Shown here: piece by piece, positions 7,678 to 16,734 of the stretch | Position numbering within the stretch: the stretch's first letter is position 1 | Layout: each line of letters opens with the position of its first letter | Assembly (NCBI RefSeq): GCF_021390155.1 | Contig: NZ_CP089985.1 | Coordinates: 3,297,001-3,361,000 of the forward strand | Reading direction: 5' to 3' | DNA length: 64,000 bases | Origin: Pseudomonas sp. HN11 | GTDB lineage: Bacteria > Pseudomonadota > Gammaproteobacteria > Pseudomonadales > Pseudomonadaceae | Made by a program: the position numbers and the translations under genes | The notes under the pieces: generated by a model | What the model was told of the DNA's origin: nothing | Database searches by the model: none | Seen by the model: the letters and a program-made list of their open reading frames with translations, nothing else

Positions 7678-9933
7678 TCAAGCGACAGCCCACCAGCGCG
7701 GCAACAATTGACGTACCCGTGGCTCACAAAATCGGTCATCGATCAACATCACCACGCCTTGATCCTGCTGGCTGCGAATCACCCGGCCCGCCGCCTGCAC
7801 CACTTTCTGGAGGCCGGGATACAGGTAGGTGTAGTCGTAACCGTCACCGAATATCGCGCCCATGCGCAGTTTCATCTGCTCATTGATCGGGTTTAGCTGG
7901 GGCAACCCGAGCGTGGCAATGAACGCGCCGATCAAACGGGCACCGGGCAAATCGATACCTTCGCCGAACGCGCCACCCAACACGGCGAATCCAATGCCCT
8001 GGCTGTGCTCGGTGAATTGGTCGAGAAAGGCCTGACGCTCAGCCTCGGCCATGCCGCGAGACTGTTGCCACAGCGTGATCTGCGGGTGCCGCTCGGCCAG
8101 CAACTGCGCCACCTGTTGCAGATAATCAAAACTTGAGAAAAAGGCCAGGTAGTTGCCAGGCTGTTGCATGTACTGGCGGGCAATCAGCTCAACGATAGGC
8201 TCCAACGAGGCGTGCCGATGGACGAAACGCGTGGAGATTGCATCGACGATGTGCACCTGCAATTGCTCGGCCTTGAACGGCGACTCCACATCGATCCACG
8301 CCGTATCAGCTGGCAGCCCCAGTAAGTCGGCATAGTAATGACGGGGGCTCAGGGTCGCGGAAAACAGCACGCTGGTGCGGGCTGCCGTCAACCGTGGGCG
8401 GATGAACTCGGCGGGCACCACATTGCGCAGGCACAGGGTCGAACTGCTGCGCTTGCCGCTGAGCTGACGCTTGCTGATGTCGAAAATGAAGTGTTCGTTG
8501 AACAGCTCGGCGACCTTGCCGAATTGCAGTACCTCGAAGTAAAAACCTTGCAGGTCGCCGCTGAGGGACTCGGGGTGATCGTTGAAGTATTCACCCATGG
8601 CGCTGGCGCACAGGCTCAGGGCCTGCAACAGTTTTTCGGGGCGGGCGGTGTAGGCCTGGTATGGCGCGAGTTGGTCCTTGTGCAGCGCGTTCCATTCACG
8701 GTTGAGGCGCTGTAAAGGTTTCCTCAAAGGCTCGGGCGCTGTATCGCGCAGGATCTTGAGGTTGTACTGGTCGAGGCTGGCGCTGTACATCGAGCGCGCA
8801 CGTTCGACCAAGTTGTGCGCCTCGTCCACCAGCACTGCGGCACGCCACTGATTGAGCTGGCCCAGGCCGAACAGCATGGCGCCAAAGTCGAAATAGTAGT
8901 TGTAGTCGGCGACTACCAGGTCGGCCCAGCGCGCCATTTCCTGACTCAGGTAATACGGGCACACGTCATGAGCCAGGGCAACGTCGCGCAGTTTGCTCTG
9001 GTCGAGCAGGCGCACCTTGGATGCGGCAATGCGCGCGGCGGGCAAGCGGTCGTAGAAGCCTTTGGCCAACGGACAGGAGTCGCCGTGGCAGGCTTTGTCC
9101 AGGTACTCGCAGGCTTTGTCCCGCGCCACCAGTTCCAGCACCCGCAGAGGCAAATCGGGGGCGCTGGCATGCAGGACATGGGCGGCGTCCAGGGCGAGTT
9201 TGCGGCCGGGGGTCTTGGCGGTGAGGAAGAACAACTTGTCCAGTTGCTGGGGTGCCAGAGCCTTGAGCAACGGGAAAATCGTGCCGATGGTCTTGCCTAT
9301 GCCGGTAGGCGCCTGGGCCATCAGGCAACGACCGGTGCTGACTGCCTTGTACACCGACTCAGCAAGCGAACGCTGGCCGGGACGGAAGCCGGCATGGGGA
9401 AACACCAGGGTTTGCGCGGCGCTGTTGCGTGCTTGGCGGTGCTGCATTTCCTGCTCGGCCCAGCCGAGGAACAGCGCGCATTGCTGAGTGAAAAACGGTT
9501 CCAGTTCGGTGGCTTGAAAGCGTTGGTTGAGCACCGTCTCGCCTTCACCGACGATATCGAAGTACACCAGCGCCAGGTCGATCTCTGACAGGTTGAGCTT
9601 CTGGCACATCAGCCAGCCATACACTTTGACTTGGGCCCAATGCAATTGCCGATGGTTGGCGGGCTGGGCGTCGAAGTCACCTCGATAGGTTTTCACCTCT
9701 TCCAGGCGATTGGCGTCCGGGTCATAACCATCTGCCCTGCCCCGCACCTTGAGTTGCTGGTATTCGCCCTCCAGCGCCACTTCATTCTGGTAGTGCTGAC
9801 TGCGTCGTGAGGCGACGGTACGGTGGCCGGCGATGCCTTCCTGGGCGCTGGGCGACGGTGTAAAGCGCAGGTCGAGGTCACCGACCTTGGCCGTGAACTC
9901 GCACAGCGCACGCACGGCAACGCTGTAGCTCAA
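7678..9933 (-). CDS. Rad3/DinG-type ATP-dependent DNA helicase with N-terminal PD-(D/E)XK-like region
   Basis: This 751-residue protein is a superfamily 2 helicase of the XPD/DinG type. Motif I is QAPTGIGKTIGTIFP, the DEAH box is VDEAHNLVERAR, and motif VI is QAAGRVIRSQQDQGV. A four-cysteine set between motifs I and II (KACEYLDKACHGDSCPLAKG, then DVCPYY) fits the iron-sulfur cluster of this family. The first about 180 residues include GRADGYDPD and LEEVKTYRG, the D...ExK spacing of a PD-(D/E)XK nuclease fold as found next to such helicases. The start is a TTG overlapping the stop of the upstream VRR-NUC gene by four bases, so the two proteins are made from one message and probably work together in DNA repair. 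No deletion or frameshift is visible. Confidence 0.92.
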   Translation of the reverse strand: MSYSVAVRALCEFTAKVGDLDLRFTPSPSAQEGIAGHRTVASRRSQHYQNEVALEGEYQQLKVRGRADGYDPDANRLEEVKTYRGDFDAQPANHRQLHWAQVKVYGWLMCQKLNLSEIDLALVYFDIVGEGETVLNQRFQATELEPFFTQQCALFLGWAEQEMQHRQARNSAAQTLVFPHAGFRPGQRSLAESVYKAVSTGRCLMAQAPTGIGKTIGTIFPLLKALAPQQLDKLFFLTAKTPGRKLALDAAHVLHASAPDLPLRVLELVARDKACEYLDKACHGDSCPLAKGFYDRLPAARIAASKVRLLDQSKLRDVALAHDVCPYYLSQEMARWADLVVADYNYYFDFGAMLFGLGQLNQWRAAVLVDEAHNLVERARSMYSASLDQYNLKILRDTAPEPLRKPLQRLNREWNALHKDQLAPYQAYTARPEKLLQALSLCASAMGEYFNDHPESLSGDLQGFYFEVLQFGKVAELFNEHFIFDISKRQLSGKRSSSTLCLRNVVPAEFIRPRLTAARTSVLFSATLSPRHYYADLLGLPADTAWIDVESPFKAEQLQVHIVDAISTRFVHRHASLEPIVELIARQYMQQPGNYLAFFSSFDYLQQVAQLLAERHPQITLWQQSRGMAEAERQAFLDQFTEHSQGIGFAVLGGAFGEGIDLPGARLIGAFIATLGLPQLNPINEQMKLRMGAIFGDGYDYTYLYPGLQKVVQAAGRVIRSQQDQGVVMLIDDRFCEPRVRQLLPRWWAVA

Positions 9934-11576
9934 GCGGATTGTGCCCAGCGCACATAGCAGACCGTCACGGGCATCTGGTATTCGCCGCAGAACTCAAGCC
10001 AGCGCAATTGGTTGTCCTGCAGGCGATCGCCAGGGCCCTTGACCTCGATCATGCGGTAAGTCTTTTGCGCGGGCCAGAACTGGATCAGGTCGGGCATACC
10101 GGCGCGGTTGGCGCGGATGTCCAGCAACAGCCGTTCAAACCAGTAGCGCAAATGGTCGGCGGGCAGGCAAGCCAAAGCCTGCTCCAGCAGCTCCTCACTG
10201 AGCAGGTTCCAGAATACAAAGGGTGACTGGATCCCCCACTTTTCGCTGTAGCGCTGGCGGATCGTGGTTTTGTAGCGCTCATCCTGCAATTGCTCGAAAC
10301 ACGCGGCGAACAGCGACGCCCGTCGCTGATGAAAGTCTTCGCTGTGCAAGTCCGCTGGCCCACGCTGGAACGGGTGGAAAAATGCACCCGGCAGCGGCGC
10401 AAAAACCGCCTCCCAACACAGCAGCCCAAACAGCGAATTGATCAAACCGTTTTCCACGTAGTGCACCGGGCCATCGGGCTCGCTGAGGTGAGCCTGCACG
10501 CAGTACTCCACTGACATCAACGGTTGTGGTAGCGCAAGGGCCAGATCCAGGCGAGTGACTTGCCGTGGCTTGACCTTGGGCAAGGCTGGCTCGCCCAGTT
10601 TACGGCGCAGGCGTGGAACAACACGCAGCAAGTGCTGCTGTTCGGCAGCGCTTTGCGGGGCTTGTTGTGCAGCATTCGCCAGGGCCATGGCTTGCTCATA
10701 ATTTTCCTGGCGCTCCAGCACGCGTATCAACCGTGAGCGGGCACCGGGGTAAGCGCAACTGCGATAAATCTGTTCCGCCAGCACCAATTCGGCAACGCGC
10801 TCGCAATATTGACCCACTTGGAACAACAACTTGGCCCGGCGTTTTTCCAGCCAGGGGTTGTCGGTGTTCAAGGATGCGACCCGGGCCAGTACGTCCTCCA
10901 GCGCTTCACCGTTTTCAAAGGCCTGCTGGCACTGATGCAGGAACAGAAAGCCGTGCACATCATCACGGCTGCGCAGGCCACGGGATTGCGCGCAGAACTC
11001 GACTTTTTCGTAGGTGTAGATGCCCAGGTCAGCCAGCACGAACTCCGACCAGTCCTGATGCAGGTTGCCGAAGAACATCAGGCGCAGACGATCACACAAT
11101 TGCATCACGGTGAGGCTGTACAGCGTGTCAGCAAGCTCGGGACACCAGGTGGCAAAACTGCGGCTGTCGGTGAATTGCGCCGCCAGCTCTTCCAGCCAAT
11201 CGGTTTTCTTGCCCTTGGGCTGTTCGATCCAAGGTCTGAATGTGCCGAGAATCTCGCCTTTTTGCAGCAACGCAAACAGCTCTTCAATCGCCAGCAGGCC
11301 ATTGTTGTCGACCCAACCCAACACTACCAATGGCGCGGCGGCCGCGTGGGCGCAGCCGATCTCCAGGTAATTGAGCTTTCCCGCACGAAAATGTACACCC
11401 TTGCGCATCACCATCCGCACTAACAGTGCCTGGGACGCCTGCGGCAACCTGTCAAATTGCTGAATGAAATGCTGTTCGTCTGCATCGAGCAGGTCGGCAT
11501 AGCGTTGCCCCAGCCAATGCAGGACCTGGCGGAAGTTATGCAGGTAATAGAGCGGGTCTTCAAGGGGATTGGCCAT
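9930..11576 (-). CDS. VRR-NUC (FAN1-like) structure-specific nuclease
   Basis: The 548-residue protein ends in a VRR-NUC nuclease domain: GMPDLIQFWP supplies the catalytic Asp, MIEVKGPGDRLQDNQLRWLE supplies the ExK, and the glutamine of DNQ follows. The preceding helical region (tetratricopeptide-like, AEQIYRSCAYPGARSRLIRV) and the N-terminal block HNFRQVLHWLGQRYADLL match bacterial FAN1 homologues. FAN1-type enzymes are 5'-flap endonucleases and 5'-3' exonucleases that unhook DNA interstrand crosslinks, and a Pseudomonas FAN1 has been characterised. The stop overlaps the TTG start of the helicase by four bases, so this is the first gene of a two-gene repair operon. The ATG start gives MANPLEDPLYYLHNF; no better upstream start is seen. 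Confidence 0.9.
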   Translation of the reverse strand: MANPLEDPLYYLHNFRQVLHWLGQRYADLLDADEQHFIQQFDRLPQASQALLVRMVMRKGVHFRAGKLNYLEIGCAHAAAAPLVVLGWVDNNGLLAIEELFALLQKGEILGTFRPWIEQPKGKKTDWLEELAAQFTDSRSFATWCPELADTLYSLTVMQLCDRLRLMFFGNLHQDWSEFVLADLGIYTYEKVEFCAQSRGLRSRDDVHGFLFLHQCQQAFENGEALEDVLARVASLNTDNPWLEKRRAKLLFQVGQYCERVAELVLAEQIYRSCAYPGARSRLIRVLERQENYEQAMALANAAQQAPQSAAEQQHLLRVVPRLRRKLGEPALPKVKPRQVTRLDLALALPQPLMSVEYCVQAHLSEPDGPVHYVENGLINSLFGLLCWEAVFAPLPGAFFHPFQRGPADLHSEDFHQRRASLFAACFEQLQDERYKTTIRQRYSEKWGIQSPFVFWNLLSEELLEQALACLPADHLRYWFERLLLDIRANRAGMPDLIQFWPAQKTYRMIEVKGPGDRLQDNQLRWLEFCGEYQMPVTVCYVRWAQSA

Positions 11577-11761
11577 AGTGCGCAGGGATCAAATACTGGT
11601 TATGCATACAGATTGCCGCCGCGAATCCAAGGTTGCAAATGGTAATAGATAAATGGTGCCTGCAACTTTCTGCACAAAAGTGATCAGATGGGTGAGTCGA
11701 TGACGTAACATTTGTCGCCCGCGCCTCTGGCGCGGGACTTTTCAAGGTTAAGGTAAGGGTT

Positions 11762-11986
11762 ATGAACATGAAGAATTTGGGGCTTCCGCTGGTTGCACTC
11801 ACTTTTCTGGTATTGGCCGGTTGCGCGACGCAAACCGTGGTGACACTGCAAAATGGCACCCAGTATTTGACCAAGGACAACCCGAAAACCAAGACCGCCG
11901 ATGGCTTCTACGAATTCACCGACATCGCCGGCAAGCGCGTGCGCGTCAAGGCCGCCGATGTGGCCACCGTGCGCAAGGAAGACTGA
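11762..11986 (+). CDS. YgdI/YgdR-family small lipoprotein
   Basis: A 74-residue lipoprotein precursor with a signal peptide ending in the lipobox LVLAGC, so the mature protein would be about 54 residues anchored through its N-terminal cysteine. The mature part (TVVTLQNGTQYLTKDNPK, then FYEFTDIAGKRVRVKAADV) is the SH3-like fold of the YgdI/YgdR (DUF903) family found in many gammaproteobacteria. Its role is unknown. The ATG follows AAGGTAAGGGTT. The gene is isolated: the divergent VRR-NUC gene starts 185 bases upstream, and a REPIN-type repeat begins 30 bases after the stop, before the convergent lipase gene. Confidence 0.92.
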   Translation: MNMKNLGLPLVALTFLVLAGCATQTVVTLQNGTQYLTKDNPKTKTADGFYEFTDIAGKRVRVKAADVATVRKED

Positions 11987-12016
11987 TTCCCGCAACCTAC
12001 TCCGATCAGATGTGGT

Positions 12017-12093
12017 AGCGGGCTTGCTCGCGAATGCGGTGGAACAGTCACAGAGATGTTGACTGACCAATCGCATTCGCGAGCAAGCCCGCT
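12017..12093. repeat. REPIN-type inverted repeat
   Basis: Two perfectly complementary 22-base arms, at 12017-12038 (AGCGGGCTTGCTCGCGAATG followed by CG) and 12072-12093, enclose a 33-base loop. The arm sequence is the classic Pseudomonas fluorescens REP core, and the pair in inverted orientation is a REPIN, a short element mobilised by RAYT transposases. It lies between the 3' ends of the convergent lipoprotein and lipase genes, where it could also act as a bidirectional transcription barrier or mRNA-stabilising stem. No RAYT gene is in the window. Confidence 0.9.
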
Positions 12094-12119
12094 CCTCCAT
12101 GTTTAATTGCATTCCAACG

Positions 12120-13529
12120 CTAGCTAATGAGCATTTCGCCCGACCATCCATTCACCCCCACCAGCGTCACCGAATCCCCGCCGACACTGATCACCGTATC
12201 CCCACCGTGCTCACGGTAATCCACATTCCCCTGCACATCCTTGAACACCAGCTTGTCCGTCGATTGATAGCCAATCACCCGATCCTGCCCGAAATGCCCG
12301 CTGAACAGGAAGGTGTTGTGCCCGCTGTTATCCCGGATCGTGTCATTGCCTTTGCCACCCTCGATAAAGTCCGCGCCCTTGCCGCCCTGGATCAGGTCAT
12401 TACCGTTGCTGCCGATGATGAAGGTATCGCCTTTGTGCGGCTCGGCATTGCGGTTCAGGTCCTGCACCCAGGTGTTGGCCCGCGCTGGGTCGGACAGGTT
12501 GGCGACAATCACCGTGGAATCACGGGTCATCTGCTCGTAGAAGCCTGATTCGAGCACGCGCGTCATGCCATCGCCATAACCGGTGGGCAGGTGTGAGACC
12601 CAGGTCGGCAGGTTGACTATGGAAAACGGCAGCACATTCCACAGCGTCGAGGCGTAGTGGTCGTTAAAGCTGACGATATTGTCGGTGGTCGATTCATGGG
12701 GCTTGTCGTGCACGCCCAGGGATGACGGGTTGAAAGACGAGCCGTCCAGCGCACGAAACACTGGATCGTTCTCGTAGCCGATATTCAGCACCTTGTCGCC
12801 AGCACTCTGGGTGGGCGAGGCGTAAGCCACGTAATTCGCGTCCTTGTAGAACCCGGCCCACTTATTGTTGCTCAGGTCCGCCATGCTGTTGACCGCCAAA
12901 CCGCCCAGGCTGTGGCCGCTGACCACCACATCTTTGCCGCTTAGACCATGGGCACTGGCAAAGTCGGCGACGTTCTTGAGCAAACCGCCAAACGCTTCCC
13001 CGGCATAATTTTTCGCGTAATCCTTGGGCCCCAGCGCCGCCAGCAGGTCGCTGACCAAATCGCCGATGGAGTCACTTATCAAGGTTTCCCGTGGGCCCGA
13101 GGTGCCGCGAAAACCGATGCCGATCTCCAGCAACTTGCCGGCGTCATCGTATTTGCCCAGCACCTCGACCTGGGCCGTGGTGTAGCCCGCCTTTTCGCCA
13201 AAGAAGGTGCCTCGCGCGTCGACTTTGCCACTGTAACCCAAGGCGCTGGCACTGATGGGCGTCCAACCGGCCTTTTGCACCGCTTCCAGCGCGGCTTTTT
13301 CCGAATCCGGATTCCAGGGAATGCCGGGGATCACGCCCTGGGAATCCGTGCTGCCCAGCAGCGCCCCGACCAACGTAGCCGGCAAGCCCAACCCCAGGCC
13401 GTTGTGCTGGTAACCCACGGCAAAGCCGTTATCCAGGTTGTGATAGGAATACAACGTAATCGCCATGGCGTCGGCGAACACTGCTTTTGAGCCCTCGGTC
13501 CCGAGGTTTTTATAATCAAAGATACCCAC
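12120..13529 (-). CDS. tliA: Secreted class I.3 lipase
   Basis: The start is a GTG reading GIFDYKNLGTEGSKAVFADA, preceded by AGAGAGG with seven bases of spacing; it matches the known N-terminus of TliA-type lipases, whereas the longer frame (ATG at 13577) adds residues that do not. The 469-residue protein has the catalytic serine in GHSLGG near residue 206. C-terminal nonapeptide repeats follow (GSNGNDLIQGGKGADFIEGG, GKGNDTI), forming a calcium-binding beta roll. It ends in the hydrophobic tail VTLVGVNGWSGEMLIS, the uncleaved type I secretion signal. It has no N-terminal signal peptide. It is the last gene of the leftward aprA operon, 51 bases after the second autotransporter protease, and should be exported by AprDEF. 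It hydrolyses extracellular triglycerides; in this group it is known for spoilage of milk fat. Confidence 0.95.
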   Translation of the reverse strand: MGIFDYKNLGTEGSKAVFADAMAITLYSYHNLDNGFAVGYQHNGLGLGLPATLVGALLGSTDSQGVIPGIPWNPDSEKAALEAVQKAGWTPISASALGYSGKVDARGTFFGEKAGYTTAQVEVLGKYDDAGKLLEIGIGFRGTSGPRETLISDSIGDLVSDLLAALGPKDYAKNYAGEAFGGLLKNVADFASAHGLSGKDVVVSGHSLGGLAVNSMADLSNNKWAGFYKDANYVAYASPTQSAGDKVLNIGYENDPVFRALDGSSFNPSSLGVHDKPHESTTDNIVSFNDHYASTLWNVLPFSIVNLPTWVSHLPTGYGDGMTRVLESGFYEQMTRDSTVIVANLSDPARANTWVQDLNRNAEPHKGDTFIIGSNGNDLIQGGKGADFIEGGKGNDTIRDNSGHNTFLFSGHFGQDRVIGYQSTDKLVFKDVQGNVDYREHGGDTVISVGGDSVTLVGVNGWSGEMLIS

Positions 13530-13580
13530 GGTGCTGCCTCTCTTGTTGTTGAATGTGTCGAGAAAGCCGATCAGCAATCA

Positions 13581-16500
13581 TCAGAACGCCCAATCCAGGC
13601 TCAACCCCACCCCATGGACCTTGTCCTTGCTGGACAGCAGACCGTTGTAGTCGAAGTTCACCCGCGCCTCCTTGCTCAACGCCAGGCTGACCCGCGCGCC
13701 GACCAACGCCGCATCGCGCACCATAGGCGCACTTTCGACGGCAAACGAAGGTCCGCCCGAAGCGAAGGCCAGGTGCTGCTTCGAGTCAGTGCTGCTGAGG
13801 TTGTGCTGCCAGCCCAGGGTGCCGGATACCTCCAGTTGCTGGCGGTCATTCACAGTGAAGGTTTTCAAGGCGCGCACACCCAGGGTACTCAGCACCAGGT
13901 CGCGGGTGTCGTCGCGACTTTCAAGCGCCGCAGCGTCGCCTTTTTCGGTAAAGCCATCGCTGTCCAAGTGCACATAGGCCAGATTGGCGAAGGGCTCCAG
14001 GGCCAACGGTTGCACATCGACGCGATAGGCCGCCTCGGTGAACACCTGGGTGCTACGTGCATCAACCTTGGCTTTCTGCTTGCCGGAGACGTCGCCGTAT
14101 TGCAGGTCGCGTTTTACGTCTGCACGGTGCCAGCTGTAGGTGGCACCACCGCTCAGGCGCCAGGCACCGATCTCATGCCCGGCGTAGGCGCCGAAGTGGT
14201 AGCTGTCAACCGAAGCGCGGGAATGCGTGCCGCTGCCCATATTCAGTGAGGTGTCGCTGTAGCCCGCGACCAGGCCGATGCGTGTGGACTCGTCGAGTAC
14301 ACCGTCCACCCCGGCGAGCATGCCGCCGATAGAGGTGGTGTAGCCGGCTGTGTCGCTACGGCTGTCGGTCTTGCCCCACGCGCCCAAGGCCTTCACCCAT
14401 ACGTTGCCACGGCTGTCGACGGTCTCGCTGGTCGCCCCCATCTCTCCATTGCGCAGACGCTCGCCCACGGCTTCGCGCACGTAGCGGCTGTCATTGACCA
14501 GGGCAGTTTCCAGCGCCGGATAGATCTCCCCCGACAGTTGCTGGAAAGCCCCTTGCGCCGAAGCTGCATCCGGCGCCAGCAGCAGGCTTTCATACACGGC
14601 ATTGCCCGCGCCCAACTGCTCGGCGGAAGCGGCCACGGCCCGCTGGTTGTTTGTGGCGCCCACACTGGCAAAACTGTTGGCGTTACGCGCCACGTCCAGT
14701 TGCACACCGTTGGCCGCATAGTTCAGGTTGCCGCCGAGGAACAGGTAGTTGGGCAGCACCGCGCCAAAGTTGCCGGTAATGCCGCCGGCGGCTTGCAGGA
14801 TGTTGTACTGGCGCCCGATCAGGCTTTGCGCCTGTGCGCCACTGAGCAGCGTCGGGCTGTTTTCCAGCGCGAGGGTCACCGTGCCGCCGTTCAAGGTGGC
14901 CGTGCCTCCCGCCACAATGCGATCACTGTTGGTGGGCGAGAGCTCCACGGCATAGGTAGACCCAGCCTCAAACGTCACATCCCCCGCCACGTTCAAGGTG
15001 CCGATGGAGTTGCCCGGCGCTACGGTACCGCCGGCTTTCGCCAGCAGCGAACCGATGCGCCCGGAACCTCCGACCACGCCACTCTGGCTGACGGTGACGT
15101 TTGAAGTGAGCGAGCCATTGATGGCCAGCAGACCCTGGTTGACCAGCGTCGGGCCGCTGTAGGTGTTGGTGCCGGTGAGTACCAGCGTGCCGATGCCCTG
15201 CTTGGTCAGGCCGCCGTGCCCGGCGATGTCATTGCTCCACAGGTCCAGCCCGCAATGCACATCGTTGCAGATTCGCTGAGTCGGCTTGCCGGCATCGACT
15301 ACCGCACCCACGCCCGGCAAATCCGCGACAAACTGCCCGCTGCCATAGGCGCCGTCGATGCGAAACTCGGCCGGAATGTCCTCGGCCGTGACGAACATCC
15401 CCGGGCCATTGATTGCCTTGCCCAGGTTGATCATGCCCCAGCCGTACAGCGAGTCGATGCCCGGTGCGCCAAGGTCGGTGGCGGTGGTCTTGAGCAGCGT
15501 CGAGATCTGGTCGCCGCTCATGTACGCAAAGCGCTCCATCAGCACGGCCGCGCTGCCGGCCACATGGGGCGCAGCCATGGACGTGCCATTGAAGTTGGCG
15601 TAGTCGGTGGTGAGGTTGTCCAGGTTGGTGCCATTGATGACAGAACTGTAGATCCTGGTGCCGGGTGCCGACACGCAGAAACTCGCCGCATAGCCGCAAC
15701 GTGAAGAGAATGTACTGATCACATACGGATCGGCGCTCGCGGTGTCCGGGTTCTGCTGCAAGGCCGCGACGGACAGCCAGTTGGGCGCAATCTCCGGTAC
15801 AAAGTACGCCAGCCCGGAAATCGCGTCCGGGTTGTTGCGGTTGTAGTCGTTACCGGCGGCGAAGATCGTCAGCACGCCGCTGCGGGCCGCGTCGATGGCG
15901 CCCTGGTAGGCGCCACCGGCGATGGTTCCGAGGATTGGCCGGATGTTGTTGAACTGCGCCTGCGCTTCATTGACTGTGAAATTCGCAAAAGCCGGGTCAC
16001 GCCCACCCTTGGCGTACTGGTCACCGATGCCGATGCCCCAGCTGTTATTGATGATCCGCGCGCCACTGGCGACCAATGCGTCCCAGCCGGCCTTATACAC
16101 CGCGCCATCGTTGCCGAGAATGATGCCGTCTTCCGGCCCTGGGTCACCGTTCTCGGCGCTGATGATTTGCGCATCGAAGGCCACGCCGTGCATCGGCCCG
16201 CCGTCGCGGTTACCTGCGGCAATACCGCCGACGTGGGTGCCATGGTTGCCGAGCTTGCCATTGGAGCCGAGGGACGGCGTGCCGTCATAACGAAACGCAT
16301 CGCCGGCCTTCACCGGAATGTACGGGTCGGTATATTGGCGAATGCCCTCGGTGACAATCGTCACCACCTTGCCGGGGCTGGCGAACTCCGGATGCTGGGC
16401 GTACACCGGCTGGTCGAAGATCCCCAGCTTGACACCCTTGCCGGTGTAGCCGGCGGCATACGCGGTATCGGCATGCACGGCGCCCAGGCCCCAGTCGGCC

Positions 16501-16691
16501 TTGAACTCGTTGCTGCGCCAGCTGGCGGCATCGCCCAGCTTGCCGGTTTCCACATAGGGCGCGGCCTGGACGGTCCCCAGGCTTGCCAGGCAACACAGCA
16601 ACGCACCGTATGGCGCGCTGCGGCTGGCCTTGAGCGGGTAACCCAAGGCGGTGTGGATGGCGGTAGTTAACCCTGACTTGCGTGTATTCAC
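13581..16691 (-). CDS. pspB: Autotransporter subtilisin-like serine protease (second of a tandem pair)
   Basis: A 1036-residue autotransporter starting at a GTG with an AAGG-rich leader and a long signal peptide ending GTVQA. The S8 peptidase domain shows the catalytic triad: Asp near residue 90 (KLGIFDQPVYAQHPEF), His near 150 (NHGTHVGGIAAG) and Ser near 370 (NGTSMAAPHVAGSAA). A passenger-repeat block (LVLTGTNTYSGPTLVNQG, VAPGNSIGTLNV) follows. The last about 270 residues form the outer-membrane barrel (VWVKALGAWGKTDSRSDTAG) and end in the canonical terminal Phe (GLSLDWAF). It is paralogous to the gene just upstream, closely so across the barrel. In P. fluorescens these homologues of Serratia Ssp proteases lie between aprF and the lipase gene, as here. 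Whether the protease is cut free or stays on the surface cannot be read from the sequence. Confidence 0.93.
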   Translation of the reverse strand: MNTRKSGLTTAIHTALGYPLKASRSAPYGALLCCLASLGTVQAAPYVETGKLGDAASWRSNEFKADWGLGAVHADTAYAAGYTGKGVKLGIFDQPVYAQHPEFASPGKVVTIVTEGIRQYTDPYIPVKAGDAFRYDGTPSLGSNGKLGNHGTHVGGIAAGNRDGGPMHGVAFDAQIISAENGDPGPEDGIILGNDGAVYKAGWDALVASGARIINNSWGIGIGDQYAKGGRDPAFANFTVNEAQAQFNNIRPILGTIAGGAYQGAIDAARSGVLTIFAAGNDYNRNNPDAISGLAYFVPEIAPNWLSVAALQQNPDTASADPYVISTFSSRCGYAASFCVSAPGTRIYSSVINGTNLDNLTTDYANFNGTSMAAPHVAGSAAVLMERFAYMSGDQISTLLKTTATDLGAPGIDSLYGWGMINLGKAINGPGMFVTAEDIPAEFRIDGAYGSGQFVADLPGVGAVVDAGKPTQRICNDVHCGLDLWSNDIAGHGGLTKQGIGTLVLTGTNTYSGPTLVNQGLLAINGSLTSNVTVSQSGVVGGSGRIGSLLAKAGGTVAPGNSIGTLNVAGDVTFEAGSTYAVELSPTNSDRIVAGGTATLNGGTVTLALENSPTLLSGAQAQSLIGRQYNILQAAGGITGNFGAVLPNYLFLGGNLNYAANGVQLDVARNANSFASVGATNNQRAVAASAEQLGAGNAVYESLLLAPDAASAQGAFQQLSGEIYPALETALVNDSRYVREAVGERLRNGEMGATSETVDSRGNVWVKALGAWGKTDSRSDTAGYTTSIGGMLAGVDGVLDESTRIGLVAGYSDTSLNMGSGTHSRASVDSYHFGAYAGHEIGAWRLSGGATYSWHRADVKRDLQYGDVSGKQKAKVDARSTQVFTEAAYRVDVQPLALEPFANLAYVHLDSDGFTEKGDAAALESRDDTRDLVLSTLGVRALKTFTVNDRQQLEVSGTLGWQHNLSSTDSKQHLAFASGGPSFAVESAPMVRDAALVGARVSLALSKEARVNFDYNGLLSSKDKVHGVGLSLDWAF

Positions 16692-16734
16692 GGTGACCTT
16701 CCTTAGTTTTCTTATTGCACATGTGTAAATCGCT

